A stretch of 39,763 nucleotides of DNA, taken from assembly GCA_913057785.1 (NCBI GenBank), contig CAJXPD010000070.1, forward strand, positions 1 through 39,763, given 5' to 3'. Below the pieces are notes generated by a model, which searched no databases, was not told the origin of the DNA, and worked only from the letters and a program-made list of their open reading frames with translations. Position numbers and translations under genes: made by a program. This document shows positions 31,313 to 39,763 of this stretch, in pieces. Source of the DNA: an uncultured Lewinella sp. (lineage in GTDB: Bacteria > Bacteroidota > Bacteroidia > Chitinophagales > Saprospiraceae). Numbering within the stretch: position 1 is the stretch's first letter; each line of letters starts with the position of its first letter.

Positions 31313-34111
31313 ATGAAAAGCACCATGAAGAAAGTTTTACTGACCCTATCACTCCTCTTCTTCCTAGGAAGTATCATTGCACAAAGCGGGAAATTGAAAA
31401 TAAGCGGAACAGTTGTGGATTCTGCCGCCACTCCTTTGGTAGGAGCTACGGTTACAATGATGCACGCTAAGGACTCAGTTCTTGCTGGGTTTTCTACCAC
31501 ACAAGCAGATGGGAGTTTTTTAATCGGACGATTGAAAAAGGATAACTATATCCTCACTATAAGCTATATCGGCTACGAAACCTTTACGCAGACGCTAAAG
31601 GTTAACAAGGAAGAGAACTTGGGGAATCTCATTCTAGAAGAAGAAAGCAAAATACTTAATGAAGTATTGGTCAAAGGGGATCGTGTTCCCGTAGTGATCA
31701 ATGGAGATACCATTGAGTATAATGCGGATGCTTTCCAAACCCAACCTAATGCAGTAGTAGAAGATCTGCTTAAAAGACTTCCGGGGGTGGAAGTAGAAAG
31801 AGATGGTACGATTCGGGCTCAAGGCGAGCAGGTCCAGCAAGTCCTCGTAGATGGGAAGGAGTTTTTTGGGACAGATCCAAAGGTTGCTACCAAGAATTTG
31901 CCGGCAGATGCGATTGATAAAGTTCAAGTATTCAATAAGAAATCCGATCGAGCTGAATTTTCTGGGATCGATGATGGTCAACGTCAAAAAACCATCAATC
32001 TAGAATTGAAGGAAGACAAAAAGAATGGAGCCTTTGGCCGGGTTACGGGTGGTGGCGGTACGGATGAGCGCTATTATGGCAAAGCCAACATCAATCGCTT
32101 CTCACCAAATCGACAACTTTCCTTCATTGGGACCATAAACAACATCAACGAGCAGGGCTTCTCCATGAACGATTACTTCAACTTTAGCGGAGGTTTACAG
32201 CGGATGATGTCTGGTGGCAGCGGGGGTGTCAGAATTGAGCTTAATAGCGATGATATGGCCATTCCTATTGATCAAGGTAACAACAATGGCCTATTCACTA
32301 CTTATGCGGGTGGCTTAAACTTCAATAATGAATTCGGCAAAAAGCTAGAAGTAGGAGGTAGCTATTTCTTTAGTCAGCTCAATCAGGATATCCGAAAGAC
32401 TACTCGTAGTGAAAACTATCTGGCAGATAGAACGCTCATCAGCGAAGAGCACAGTCTGCAAGAAACGGAGAGAACGAATCACCGCTTGAATGTAAATCTC
32501 AGATATCGACCAGACTCTATCCAAGAGGTGCGATTCAGAACTAATATATCCTTCAATCAAACAGATTATCGTCAAAGTAAGGATTCGGAAACTAGCCTAG
32601 GTGATGGTATTTTGGAAAACACAGCGAACAGTACGTACTTTTCGAATGGAGAGAATACGCTGATGAATGGTAACTTGGACTACCGCCGAAAACTAGGCAA
32701 ACCCGGGCGCGTGTTTACATTGGGGCTTGCTTACGGGGTTACCGATCGAACCAGCCTGGGAGAAGTGAATTCGCTGAACCGCTTTGGCTTGTCGAATCCT
32801 GTTTCTGCGGTAGCAGATACCTTGAATCAGGAGAATGATCAGGATAATCAGCGCTTCAGTTATGGCATTAACACCTCTTTTACGGAACCGCTTGGTAAGC
32901 GAGAATTCTTAGAGGCTAATTATTCCTTCTCCAACTACAATGAAGATATCGAACGCCAAGTCTACGACCTCTTTGGTCCAGCGATGGAAAGTCGAACGTT
33001 CAATGATTTCTTGAGTTTCAAGTATGACAATGCCTACATCTATCATCGCGGAGGATTCAATTTCCGCTTGAATAGAAAGAAATTCAACTTCTCCACTGGG
33101 GTGAGCTTGCAGGAATCCATTTTGCGAGGAGACTTAGAACCTCAAGACGTAAAAATCCGACAAACCTACCTCAATGTAGTTCCCAACCTTAGGTGGTCCT
33201 ACATGATGTCTATGGCCAATCGCCTAAGTTTTGACTATGACGCTTTTGTAAGAGAACCCGACATTCGCCAATTACAGCCGGTAATCAATAATTCTGATCC
33301 CTTGAATATTTATGAGGGAAATCCGAACCTTAGACCGGAGTATTCTCACAATCTACGCCTTAGCTATAACACCTATGATCAGATCACCTTATCTAGTTTC
33401 TTTGCTTTCCTCAATTTCACCTACACAGATGAGGTAATCACCAATTCGGTGAGTTTTGATGATCGATTGATCCGTACCATCAAACCGATCAACCTTCGAG
33501 AAAACCAGCGATATCGAGGGAATTTCTCCTACAGTTCACCTATCCGAGCGTTGCAATTGCGTATGAATGTGAGCACAGATCTCACCTTTGTACAAGGATA
33601 TAATCTGGTGGGTGATGTTCTAAACCGAACCCAACGGTATCGTGTTCGTCCGGGGCTTAGATTGGAGAACCGCTTCAAGGAGAAATTTGATTTGGCGGTG
33701 GGTGCGAAGGTTGGCTTTAACGAAACAAAGTACGATATCAACAAATCGTTCAATCAGTCCTTTGTCAATCAGTCTTATTTTGCTGACTTGACCATTCCAT
33801 TGCCAGCTGGCTTCAATTTTAATAGTACACTCGATTACGACCTATATAGAGATAGAGGAGCCTTCAATCAAGATATTGCCTTATGGAATATCTCACTGAA
33901 GAAATTCTTTATGGAGACCAAGCAGTTAGAGCTAAAGTTGACGGTATTTGATGCCCTAAATCAGAATATTGGCATAAATCGTATGGCTGAACAAAACTTT
34001 TTGCTAGACGAACGCATCGAATCTATCGGACGATACTTTATGGTTAGCTTAACCTACAATTTGAGTGCGTTTGGAAATCAAAGAGGAGTATTTATTCAGG
34101 AACATAGGTAG
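31313..34111 (+). CDS. TonB-dependent-receptor-like outer-membrane beta-barrel protein
   Basis: 932 residues (928 if ATG 31325 is used). Signal peptide (VLLTLSLLFFLGSIIAQ), carboxypeptidase-regulatory-like domain about 27-110 (SGTVVDSAATPLVGATVTMM, then GYETFTQTLKV), plug domain about 115-215 (LLKRLPGVEVERDGTIRAQG, VLVDGKEFFGTDP), then a long aromatic-rich beta-barrel of the outer-membrane-beta-barrel-family type ending KSQFGNQRG-like terminal strands (FMVSLTYNLSAFGNQRGVF). It lacks an obvious SusD partner next door, so it may be a metal-chelate or peptide receptor rather than a glycan SusC. Terminator 73 nt after the stop. Confidence 0.9.
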   Translation: MKSTMKKVLLTLSLLFFLGSIIAQSGKLKISGTVVDSAATPLVGATVTMMHAKDSVLAGFSTTQADGSFLIGRLKKDNYILTISYIGYETFTQTLKVNKEENLGNLILEEESKILNEVLVKGDRVPVVINGDTIEYNADAFQTQPNAVVEDLLKRLPGVEVERDGTIRAQGEQVQQVLVDGKEFFGTDPKVATKNLPADAIDKVQVFNKKSDRAEFSGIDDGQRQKTINLELKEDKKNGAFGRVTGGGGTDERYYGKANINRFSPNRQLSFIGTINNINEQGFSMNDYFNFSGGLQRMMSGGSGGVRIELNSDDMAIPIDQGNNNGLFTTYAGGLNFNNEFGKKLEVGGSYFFSQLNQDIRKTTRSENYLADRTLISEEHSLQETERTNHRLNVNLRYRPDSIQEVRFRTNISFNQTDYRQSKDSETSLGDGILENTANSTYFSNGENTLMNGNLDYRRKLGKPGRVFTLGLAYGVTDRTSLGEVNSLNRFGLSNPVSAVADTLNQENDQDNQRFSYGINTSFTEPLGKREFLEANYSFSNYNEDIERQVYDLFGPAMESRTFNDFLSFKYDNAYIYHRGGFNFRLNRKKFNFSTGVSLQESILRGDLEPQDVKIRQTYLNVVPNLRWSYMMSMANRLSFDYDAFVREPDIRQLQPVINNSDPLNIYEGNPNLRPEYSHNLRLSYNTYDQITLSSFFAFLNFTYTDEVITNSVSFDDRLIRTIKPINLRENQRYRGNFSYSSPIRALQLRMNVSTDLTFVQGYNLVGDVLNRTQRYRVRPGLRLENRFKEKFDLAVGAKVGFNETKYDINKSFNQSFVNQSYFADLTIPLPAGFNFNSTLDYDLYRDRGAFNQDIALWNISLKKFFMETKQLELKLTVFDALNQNIGINRMAEQNFLLDERIESIGRYFMVSLTYNLSAFGNQRGVFIQEHR

Positions 34112-34184
34112 TGATGAAGAAAGGAGTAGCGAAACAGAGTTCGCCCGATAGTTAGGAATTAATAATGAGTAATTAGTTGTATAC

Positions 34185-34218
34185 AGGAGGTTTGGATTCC
34201 AAGCCTCCTTTTTCTTTT
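34185..34218 (+). terminator. Terminator of the receptor gene
   Basis: AGGAGGTTTGG (34185-34195) and CCAAGCCTCCT (34199-34209) give 11 pairs with one G-U around ATT, followed by a T-rich tail (TTTTCTTTT). The AGGAGG here is part of the stem, not a ribosome site. Confidence 0.85.
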
Positions 34219-34269
34219 AATATTATCTCTAACTTACTGGGTATTCTGTGTGACCAAACTGACCAAGAT

Positions 34270-34698
34270 ATGAGAAATCATAATTTATCCACTTTGTTCT
34301 GTCTGCTATTGCCCCTCTGCTTTATCCAATGTTCTCCCACAAAAGGGAGTTTAGCCAAGGGTACTGAAATCTGGCATGGACGTTGGCTATGGGAGGAAAC
34401 CCGTTTTGTCAGGAGAGGAGGTGAAAGTGTTACTGTTCCGAAAGATCTTGGCGTAGAAATGGAAATGGAACTGTTTTCTGATGGTACAATGAAGATTTAC
34501 CACAATAAGAAGTGGGTTAAGGATTATACTTATGAAGTAAAGCAGCAGGGAGATTTGCTCCTCTTTGTACCAAAAGTAGATGAAGGATTATCCCCCAGCA
34601 TGGAAACCGGAGTTCTTCGCTGTACCGCCGATAATCTGGAGATTGTGGGGGGATACAATGATGCAGGGGGTAATCAGAAGTTTCGGCGCATTAAATAA
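34270..34698 (+). CDS. Small lipoprotein, lipocalin-like domain possible
   Basis: 142 residues from ATG 34270, which gives the lipoprotein signal LCFIQC (Cys21); an upstream in-frame start at 34177 would fall in the terminator. The mature part is beta-rich: GRWLWEETRF at the start, DGTMKIYHNKKWVKDYTYEV and NLEIVGGYNDAGGNQKFRRI near the end, a pattern I associate with small lipocalin-like lipoproteins of Bacteroidota (GxW start, up-and-down barrel). The assignment is tentative. Its stop is 15 nt from the stop of the convergent PhoD gene. Confidence 0.7.
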   Translation: MRNHNLSTLFCLLLPLCFIQCSPTKGSLAKGTEIWHGRWLWEETRFVRRGGESVTVPKDLGVEMEMELFSDGTMKIYHNKKWVKDYTYEVKQQGDLLLFVPKVDEGLSPSMETGVLRCTADNLEIVGGYNDAGGNQKFRRIK

Positions 34699-34713
34699 GA
34701 ACCCAGTTGATTG

Positions 34714-36765
34714 TTATTGTTTTATGACCTTGACGTTTTGAATTTGATTGTCAACCTTTATTTGAAGTATATACATCCCATTTGAGAGCCCCTCCAAGTT
34801 GACTCTCAGTGAATATATACCTTTATTTATCTGCCTATCTTGTAGCGTCCTTAGTTGTTGCCCGCTTGCGTTCAACAAGAGGGTTTGAACTTGCGCCTTT
34901 TCAGAGAGTGAATAATGTAAGTAACTAAATGCTGTGCTGGGATTTGGGTAAAGACCTAGCAAAGCAAACTTTTGTAAGGGCGTATTTTCTTCCACTGAAT
35001 TAACTATTCCCGGCGGGTTAGGAGGGGCCGGTGAGCTTTGTTCTTGTTTGGGAATGCTTGGTTCAGCACTTGGGGTTAAGTGGTTGTCTTGATCATTGGT
35101 AAGCCAGGCTTGAGAAAAGCTTTCGTTTGCATCGGGACTAAGGATGTTGGTATGAAACCAATCTGCTTGCGCTCTTACATCATTTATATCTAGCAAAAAG
35201 TAGCCATGCTTGATCAAGTCTACATATTTCATATGTGGATTTGGATTCCCGATATTGAGGTCAGCATTGGGTTGAATGACATTGTTCATTTGGGCTTGTA
35301 GAATCGTGGCTAAGGTGATGCCTCCATTTTCATCAAAGTTTGCAGAGGTGATACTAGGGGAGGCAAATTCTACCGCCACTGATCCTTCTCCGGTTTCTTG
35401 ATTGTAGTTGTCATTTGGGGTATGAAACGGAACCATTCCGAAAGTCGGATGATCCTGAAGCGTAACATCAATCGGCTGATCTGCCACATCGAAGGCAAAA
35501 GAGGAATGAAAATCTCCGGTTAGAATAACTACATTGTCAATGTTATTGTCTTTGATATGATCCAAGATTTGGGTGCGTTCCTTGGGATATCCATCCCAGA
35601 TGTCGAGGAAGAAACTTTCAACCGCATTATAGCCACCCAGACTATTGTCTGCCAAACTTGTCCAACCTACATTAAACTCAGAAAATACCACTTGTTGGCC
35701 TACAACCTTCCACTTGGCCGTTGAGTTGGATAATTGATCCAAGAACCATTGTTTTTGAGTATCTCCCAGGATGGTTCGATTTTCGTTACTAATCTCTTCA
35801 GCTGTAACATCGTCGAGCTGCTTTTCCCGGCCTTCGAGGCGAGTATCCAGTAAAATTAGGTCTACCAAATCGCCATATTGAATCTTTCGATAAACGATTT
35901 GATTTTCCTGTTCTCTGATCGGCATCCATTCGAAGTAGGCTTGCTTCCCTGCGGCTTTTCGATCTTCCCAGCTGCCTTCCACTTCTTCGGTATGGTTTTG
36001 GGCCCCGTCTTGATAAGCATTATTGGCCGTTTCGTGATCATCCCAGACAGAGATGAATGCAGTTTGTTGATGAGCTCGGATCAAGTTCGTATCCAATCGG
36101 TAGGTGGAATATCGAGTTCGATACTCTTCTAGCGTAATTATTTCTTCGCTGGGATTCAACGGACGTTCAGCTATGATGTCTTCATTCCCATAAAATCCAT
36201 CAGCGTACTCATATATATAGTCCCCTAAATGGATGATGGCATCTAAGTCATTTCTTTGGGCTAGGTGTCGATAGGCGTTGAAGTAACCAGCTTGATAATT
36301 ACTACAAGAAACCACTCCAAATCGCAATTGTCCTACACTTTCACTACCCGGGCTAGTTTGCGTTCTACCCGTCAAGGAGTGTTTTCCTTCAAAAGTAAAC
36401 CCGTAGTAGTATACCCTTCCAGGGGTTAATCCGGTTACATCTACTTTTACCGTGAAATCTCTACTGGCTTCGGTTTGGGTAGTTCCAGATTGTACAATGT
36501 TTTCTAGTTGTGGATCAGTCGCCATGCGCCAACTGATTTCGTAAGGTCCCGTTTCCATGTTTTCAGGCGTTAGGCGAGTCCAGATGATTACTCGGTCGGC
36601 TAGCGGATCGCCAGAGGCTACCCCATGGTAGAATGGCGCCCAGTCAGGATTGAAAGAGTCAGTGTTCCTAAAATCTAAACTTCTGTTGTGATGAATTAAG
36701 TGATCTTGGCTATGGATAGAGAGGGCATAGAACATAAGGGTGAAAACCCATAGAGACTTTTTCAT
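34714..36765 (-). CDS. phoD: PhoD-type alkaline phosphatase with T9SS sorting domain
   Basis: 683 residues from ATG 36765 (MKKSLWVFTLMFYALSIHSQ signal peptide); 142 upstream in-frame codons are only a non-coding extension lying over the divergent gene. PhoD N-terminal domain starts at FYHGVASGDPLADRVIIWTRL (45-65); the metal site shows SCSNYQAGYFNAY with Cys154, HLGDYIYEY (179-187), WDDHE (241-245) and LTGDFHSSFAFDV. The last 80 residues (LGLYPNPSTAFSYLHY onward, ending NVKVIKQ) are a T9SS type A sorting domain, so the enzyme is exported to the surface. Role: phosphate scavenging from phosphodiesters or monoesters. Confidence 0.95.
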   Translation of the reverse strand: MKKSLWVFTLMFYALSIHSQDHLIHHNRSLDFRNTDSFNPDWAPFYHGVASGDPLADRVIIWTRLTPENMETGPYEISWRMATDPQLENIVQSGTTQTEASRDFTVKVDVTGLTPGRVYYYGFTFEGKHSLTGRTQTSPGSESVGQLRFGVVSCSNYQAGYFNAYRHLAQRNDLDAIIHLGDYIYEYADGFYGNEDIIAERPLNPSEEIITLEEYRTRYSTYRLDTNLIRAHQQTAFISVWDDHETANNAYQDGAQNHTEEVEGSWEDRKAAGKQAYFEWMPIREQENQIVYRKIQYGDLVDLILLDTRLEGREKQLDDVTAEEISNENRTILGDTQKQWFLDQLSNSTAKWKVVGQQVVFSEFNVGWTSLADNSLGGYNAVESFFLDIWDGYPKERTQILDHIKDNNIDNVVILTGDFHSSFAFDVADQPIDVTLQDHPTFGMVPFHTPNDNYNQETGEGSVAVEFASPSITSANFDENGGITLATILQAQMNNVIQPNADLNIGNPNPHMKYVDLIKHGYFLLDINDVRAQADWFHTNILSPDANESFSQAWLTNDQDNHLTPSAEPSIPKQEQSSPAPPNPPGIVNSVEENTPLQKFALLGLYPNPSTAFSYLHYSLSEKAQVQTLLLNASGQQLRTLQDRQINKGIYSLRVNLEGLSNGMYILQIKVDNQIQNVKVIKQ

Positions 36766-36798
36766 GACAGGGCGGGTATTAATGAGGGTTTCAAAGTA

Positions 36799-36866
36799 AC
36801 ACTTTATGGGTGAATCTAGTATTAAATAAGTATTAAAGTGTGGAAGCTGTAAATCAACTACATTTG
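36799..36866. promoter_or_regulatory. Shared regulatory region of the divergent T9SS cargo genes
   Basis: Within the 187-nt gap: an 8-bp inverted repeat ACACTTTA (36799-36806) / TAAAGTGT (36834-36841); between its arms a tandem AGTATTAAA (36818-36826 and 36829-36837), 11 bp apart; then TACATTTG (36859-36866), an exact -7 element for the plus-strand gene, 86 nt before its ATG. For the minus-strand PhoD gene a TTACTTTG (36792-36799, one mismatch) is possible. Confidence 0.45.
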
Positions 36867-36952
36867 TAACAAGATTGCTTATTATACGACAGCTCCTTTC
36901 CTTAAAATTTGTTTCATTGAACAACATCTGAAAAAAACTAAGTTGAAAGACT

Positions 36953-37627
36953 ATGAAAAAAAATCTACTATTTACTATTGCATCCCTATTGGTTCTGCCA
37001 TATGCCCTTTTGGCCCAATTAAGTATCACTCCAAACCCAGCAGTTGTCGAGGATGTCGACATTACTAAGAGTGAGGTAATTGCCTCTGGTATCATCAAGA
37101 ATGACTTTGATGTAGCTAAAGACCTGGTCTGGACACGCAATGTCCTGATGATCTCTGAGGGTTGGACAACAGCTGTTTGTGATAAAAACACGTGTTATTT
37201 AACTACTACCGAAACTGCTGAGTTCAACTTAATGGCAGGGGAAGAAAACACAATGAATGTATACATCTATCCGGAGAATAATGAGGGAATGGCCATAGTT
37301 GAAGTCACGGTGGCAGATAAGAATGATGCGAATATTTCGGTTAAAGGAACCTACTATTTTAATGCTTCTCCAAATAGTACGGAAGAAGTTGAAGGCGTTA
37401 AGGTTGATGTTTTTCCAAATCCAACTGAAGGCCGCATTCGAATTGCTAGTGCTCCTGGCCTCCAACAAGTGCAAGTCTTTTCTATGACGGGACAAAATGT
37501 ACACCAGACTCAACTAGATAGTGGAGAGTGGTTGGATATTCAACATTTGCCGAAGGGCACCTATCTGCTAAGACTAGTGGACAACAGCCTTCAAACGATT
37601 AGTGCCCAACTGATTAAAAAGCAGTAA
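36953..37627 (+). CDS. Secreted protein with T9SS type A sorting domain
   Basis: 224 residues: signal peptide (LLFTIASLLVLPYALLAQ), a beta-sandwich-like middle (VASGIIKNDFDVAKDLVW, GWTTAVCDKNTCYLTTTETA with two cysteines likely bonded, EENTMNVYIYPEN), and a C-terminal sorting domain from about 152 (VFPNPTEGRIRI, VQVFSMTGQNVHQ, LPKGTYLLRLVDN, ending QLIKKQ). The middle resembles a small fibronectin/Ig-like unit often found alone with the T9SS tail; no enzymatic motif. Divergent from the PhoD gene and perhaps co-regulated with it. Confidence 0.88.
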   Translation: MKKNLLFTIASLLVLPYALLAQLSITPNPAVVEDVDITKSEVIASGIIKNDFDVAKDLVWTRNVLMISEGWTTAVCDKNTCYLTTTETAEFNLMAGEENTMNVYIYPENNEGMAIVEVTVADKNDANISVKGTYYFNASPNSTEEVEGVKVDVFPNPTEGRIRIASAPGLQQVQVFSMTGQNVHQTQLDSGEWLDIQHLPKGTYLLRLVDNSLQTISAQLIKKQ

Positions 37628-37647
37628 TCGACCTCAGCTTGGTGATC

Positions 37648-37678
37648 GGGAGTAAATCTGCATCTAGGGTTTGCTCCC
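37648..37678. terminator. Weak hairpin between convergent genes
   Basis: GGGAGTAAA (37648-37656) and TTTGCTCCC (37670-37678) form nine pairs with one G-U around a 13-nt loop. No T-run on either side. It lies in the 97-nt space between the T9SS protein and RNase HII stops, so a shared terminator role is possible. Confidence 0.35.
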
Positions 37679-37724
37679 CATTACAGTTTCTACCTCCTTT
37701 CTCATTATTGCCCTCCTATTTATT

Positions 37725-38327
37725 TTAGAAAAGTTTGCCTTGTACTACATCTGGTAGTAAGCGAAAGGATTGCCTATGGTGAGGACAGGGTCCATGTTCC
37801 TGTATGGCAGCCCGGTGGTGCTTGGTGGGGTAGCCTTTGTTCTTAGGCCAATCATACATGGGAAAATCCTTGGCAATTTTGACCATATAATCGTCGCGGT
37901 AAGTTTTCGCCAAAATGGAGGCAGCAGCTATAGCTCTGTACTTTCCATCTCCCTTGATGATACATTCAAATGGCACTTCTTTGTACGGTTTGAATCGATT
38001 GCCATCTATCAAGAGGAGTTCTGGGCTAACCGACAATTGATCAATAGCGCGGTGCATAGCTAGAAAGGAAGCATTAAGAATATTGATCTTGTCAATTTCT
38101 CGAGGATCAACTTGAGCTACAGCCCAGGCAGTAGCATTTTCCTGTACTATTTGTCTAGCCTCATAGCGCTGTCGTTCTGAGAGCTGTTTGGAGTCATTAA
38201 GTAAGGGGTGCTCAAAGTCTTTTGGTAGAATTACGGCAGCTGCAAATACAGGTCCAGCCAAGCAGCCTCGTCCAGCTTCATCACAGCCTGCCTCAATTAA
38301 TGTAGGGTCAAAAAAAGCTTCTAGCAT
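37725..38327 (-). CDS. rnhB: Ribonuclease HII
   Basis: 200 residues from ATG 38327, the usual RNase HII length; an in-frame ATG at 38414 would add 29 unmatched residues. Removes RNA and misincorporated ribonucleotides from DNA. Catalytic DE in AGCDEAGRGCLAGP (Asp16, Glu17), the second Asp in LLIDGNRF (about 108), and the third in AKTYRDDYM, with the GDGKYRAIAAASILAK helix and the C-terminal KGYPTKHHRAAIQEHGPCPHHR motif all present. An AGGAGG with 8-nt spacing precedes the chosen ATG. Cytoplasmic. No operon partner in view. Confidence 0.96.
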   Translation of the reverse strand: MLEAFFDPTLIEAGCDEAGRGCLAGPVFAAAVILPKDFEHPLLNDSKQLSERQRYEARQIVQENATAWAVAQVDPREIDKINILNASFLAMHRAIDQLSVSPELLLIDGNRFKPYKEVPFECIIKGDGKYRAIAAASILAKTYRDDYMVKIAKDFPMYDWPKNKGYPTKHHRAAIQEHGPCPHHRQSFRLLPDVVQGKLF

Positions 38328-38335
38328 AAGATAAA

Positions 38336-38341
38336 CCTCCT
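38336..38341 (-). promoter_or_regulatory. Shine-Dalgarno-like AGGAGG before rnhB
   Basis: On the minus strand AGGAGG lies 8 nt from ATG 38327, an ideal spacing that is rare in this phylum. It supports the chosen start, though chance cannot be excluded. Confidence 0.4.
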
Positions 38342-38561
38342 GATTTGCGGCATAAGTTAAGGAACTCAAGTCAAATGTTTGGAAATCCATGAAAGTTAAG
38401 CTGATAAAGAACAACCAAATCTCAAGTGCCCTGTTTTTTATTGTACAGAGAGTAAAGTTAAGTGGCTGTCAAATTTTTAGAGGATGCTATCGTTTTACTC
38501 TTAAAAAGACCTAAATTTGAAAAATTGGTTTCGATTCCGATAACCCCTAAATTTTGCTCTC

Positions 38562-38939
38562 ATGAAAGATCCCATATATGAGCAGGCCCGGAAAAGGGTT
38601 CAAGAAAAGAAAGGCTTTTATACACACCTTACTGTATTCATCTCTGTAGGAATTTTCTTCTTTGCCATGAACGTGCTGACACGTGATCCGTGGGAACCTA
38701 ATGAGTGGTGGTTTTTCTTTCCACTCTTACCTTGGGGTGTTGGTTTACTAATTCATTACTTTTCAGTTTTTGGCCTGCCCGGCACCGATATTCTGACGCA
38801 AAAATGGGAAGAACAGGAGATGGAAAAAGAACTGCATCGTTTGCGAAAGCGTGAAGGGGATGCGCCTGAGGAGAAATTGGATTTGAAGCAGGTTCGTAAA
38901 GTGAAGCGAGAGAACTGGAACGAGGATGATTTGGTGTAA
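38562..38939 (+). CDS. 2TM domain-containing protein
   Basis: 125 residues. The 2TM pattern (PF13239 type) is clear: basic KDPIYEQARKRVQEKKGFYTHL, helix 1 about 21-39, a loop WEPNEWWFFFPLLPWG, helix 2 about 52-70, then a charged tail starting near QKWEEQEMEKELHRLRKRE. In this phylum the domain often sits at the end of LytTR-type sensor kinases or stands alone; function unknown. A TAAATTTTG just before the ATG is a weak promoter candidate. The alpha/beta hydrolase gene starts 3 nt after its stop, so the two are co-transcribed. Confidence 0.88.
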   Translation: MKDPIYEQARKRVQEKKGFYTHLTVFISVGIFFFAMNVLTRDPWEPNEWWFFFPLLPWGVGLLIHYFSVFGLPGTDILTQKWEEQEMEKELHRLRKREGDAPEEKLDLKQVRKVKRENWNEDDLV

Positions 38940-38942
38940 AGA

Positions 38943-39763
38943 ATGTATAGCCAAATAGTAAACATAGAGCTCCAAGATGGAGCGACTACGAAGATCACTC
39001 AATTCGGAGAAGCGCACAGTAAAGAAGCCGCTGTTTTTGTATGTCTTTCCGCGATGGGAGTCGCAGGCTCCTACTATCAAATCTTAGCTGAACATTTGGC
39101 CGGTGAAGGCCATGTAGCATTTACAACTGATTATAGAGGTATTGGTCATTCCTCCGTACGTCCACCCAAAGCTGATTTTGGATATAGGGAGATTGTTGAG
39201 TATGACTATAAAGCAATTATTGAGACGGTCATTGATCATTTCCCTGGGAATCCTATCTATTTGCTTGGTCATAGCTTAGGCGGGCAATTGGGAGGCTTAT
39301 ACCTCGGCCGTTACCAACCTAAGGAGATTCAAGGCATTATTTTGATTGCATCCTGTTCTGTTTATTATCGAGGCTGGCCAGGAGTGATGGCCTATGCTGC
39401 CTTATTGGGGACTCAATTATTTGGCCTGATCGCTAGCGGCTTAGGATATTTCCCAGGTAAGAAACTTGGATTTGGTGGGACGGAAGCAAGAACCGTCATG
39501 AGGGATTGGAGTCGTCAAGCTCGGACAGGAAAGTACATTATAGAACAGTCTGATTTTGACTACGAAGGAGCGTTGGCCGAATTGAAGCTTCCGGTATTGG
39601 CAGTCTCTATTCAAGGAGATAACTTCGCACCCAAGAAGGCCATCATGAACCTCTATCAGAAGTATCATGTCTCAGCTCCAAAGCACCATCATCATCTTAG
39701 CCCCGAAGAGGCAGGTATTCCTGCGCTTAACCATTTCAATTGGGCAAGAAAACCTTCAGGAGT
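38943..39763 (+). CDS. Alpha/beta hydrolase, 3' end cut by the window
   Basis: From ATG 38943 the frame stays open for 273 codons to the window end. Fold features: strand AAVFVCLSAMGVAGSYY with oxyanion region, YRGIGHSS, nucleophile elbow LLGHSLGGQLGG (Ser111), LPVLAVSIQGDNFAPKKA where an acid residue is expected, and NHFNW near the end as likely catalytic His region. This layout resembles COG4757-type predicted hydrolases of about 280-290 residues, so only a few residues are missing. No signal peptide: cytoplasmic. Substrate unknown. Translationally coupled to the 2TM protein, 3 nt upstream. Confidence 0.85.
   Translation, partial: MYSQIVNIELQDGATTKITQFGEAHSKEAAVFVCLSAMGVAGSYYQILAEHLAGEGHVAFTTDYRGIGHSSVRPPKADFGYREIVEYDYKAIIETVIDHFPGNPIYLLGHSLGGQLGGLYLGRYQPKEIQGIILIASCSVYYRGWPGVMAYAALLGTQLFGLIASGLGYFPGKKLGFGGTEARTVMRDWSRQARTGKYIIEQSDFDYEGALAELKLPVLAVSIQGDNFAPKKAIMNLYQKYHVSAPKHHHHLSPEEAGIPALNHFNWARKPSG

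Noticed and set aside
34185..34190. AGGAGG as a ribosome binding site for a gene starting at 34177 or nearby
   Set aside because: It is one arm of the terminator stem, and the real lipoprotein start is at 34270.
36766..37191. 142-codon N-terminal extension of the PhoD gene
   Set aside because: It covers the divergent T9SS gene and precedes a clean signal peptide starting at 36765.
1..39763. CRISPR arrays, insertion sequences, prophage or integrase genes, and antiphage gene islands
   Set aside because: No regularly spaced repeats, transposase, integrase or phage-structural motifs were seen; the DUF5682 gene alone is not enough to claim a defence system.

Overview
The window reads as chromosomal DNA of a member of the Bacteroidota, most like the Saprospiria/Lewinella type (inferred from gene content, not from a database match). 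Pointers are two proteins with type IX secretion (T9SS) C-terminal sorting domains, a carboxypeptidase-regulatory/plug/beta-barrel outer-membrane receptor, DUF6090 and 2TM-domain proteins, many lipoproteins, near absence of Shine-Dalgarno sequences, and several copies of the Bacteroidota -7 promoter element TAnnTTTG. Coding density is ordinary. No insertion sequence, prophage, integrase or CRISPR array was seen.

Layout. 1-4.4 kb: tail of a serine hydrolase, adenine deaminase, and a DUF5682 protein without its usual partners, ending at a strong terminator. 4.6-7.7 kb: a TPM-domain membrane protein with a zinc ribbon and Gly tail, a GNAT acetyltransferase, a TonB-C-like protein overlapping it, and a metal-dependent cyclase/hydrolase. 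7.7-9.2 kb (minus strand): secreted amidohydrolase. 9.3-13.5 kb: a tiny lipoprotein made almost only of a receptor plug domain, then a tightly packed pair of unrecognised secreted proteins (propeller-like and Ig-like) and a secreted transglutaminase-like/NTF2-like fusion. 13.7-18.9 kb: FtsX/MacB-type permease and a convergent AsmA-family protein. 19.2 kb: tRNA-Val(UAC) with its own promoter and terminator, followed by the 5' stump of a GIY-YIG gene butted against a short-chain dehydrogenase. 20.3-23.4 kb: small membrane protein and a GH92 glycosidase lipoprotein. 24.1-27.2 kb: moaA and moeA (molybdenum cofactor) and a DUF6090 protein. 27.3-31 kb: gamma-glutamyltransferase and an esterase lipoprotein. 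31.3-34.7 kb: beta-barrel receptor and a small lipoprotein. 34.7-37.6 kb: divergent pair of T9SS cargo proteins (a PhoD phosphatase and a small protein). 37.7-39.8 kb: RNase HII, a 2TM protein and an alpha/beta hydrolase running off the edge.

Functionally this is mostly housekeeping plus cell-envelope and scavenging functions: purine, phosphate, glutathione and mannoside breakdown in the periplasm or outside the cell. No clearly new multi-gene defence or biosynthetic system is visible. The least explained items are the orphan DUF5682 gene, the stand-alone plug lipoprotein and the secreted-protein cluster after it, the GIY-YIG stump beside the tRNA, and two structured intergenic regions flanking the esterase gene (28.9-29.2 and 31.0-31.15 kb) that look like dispersed Bacteroidota repeats.
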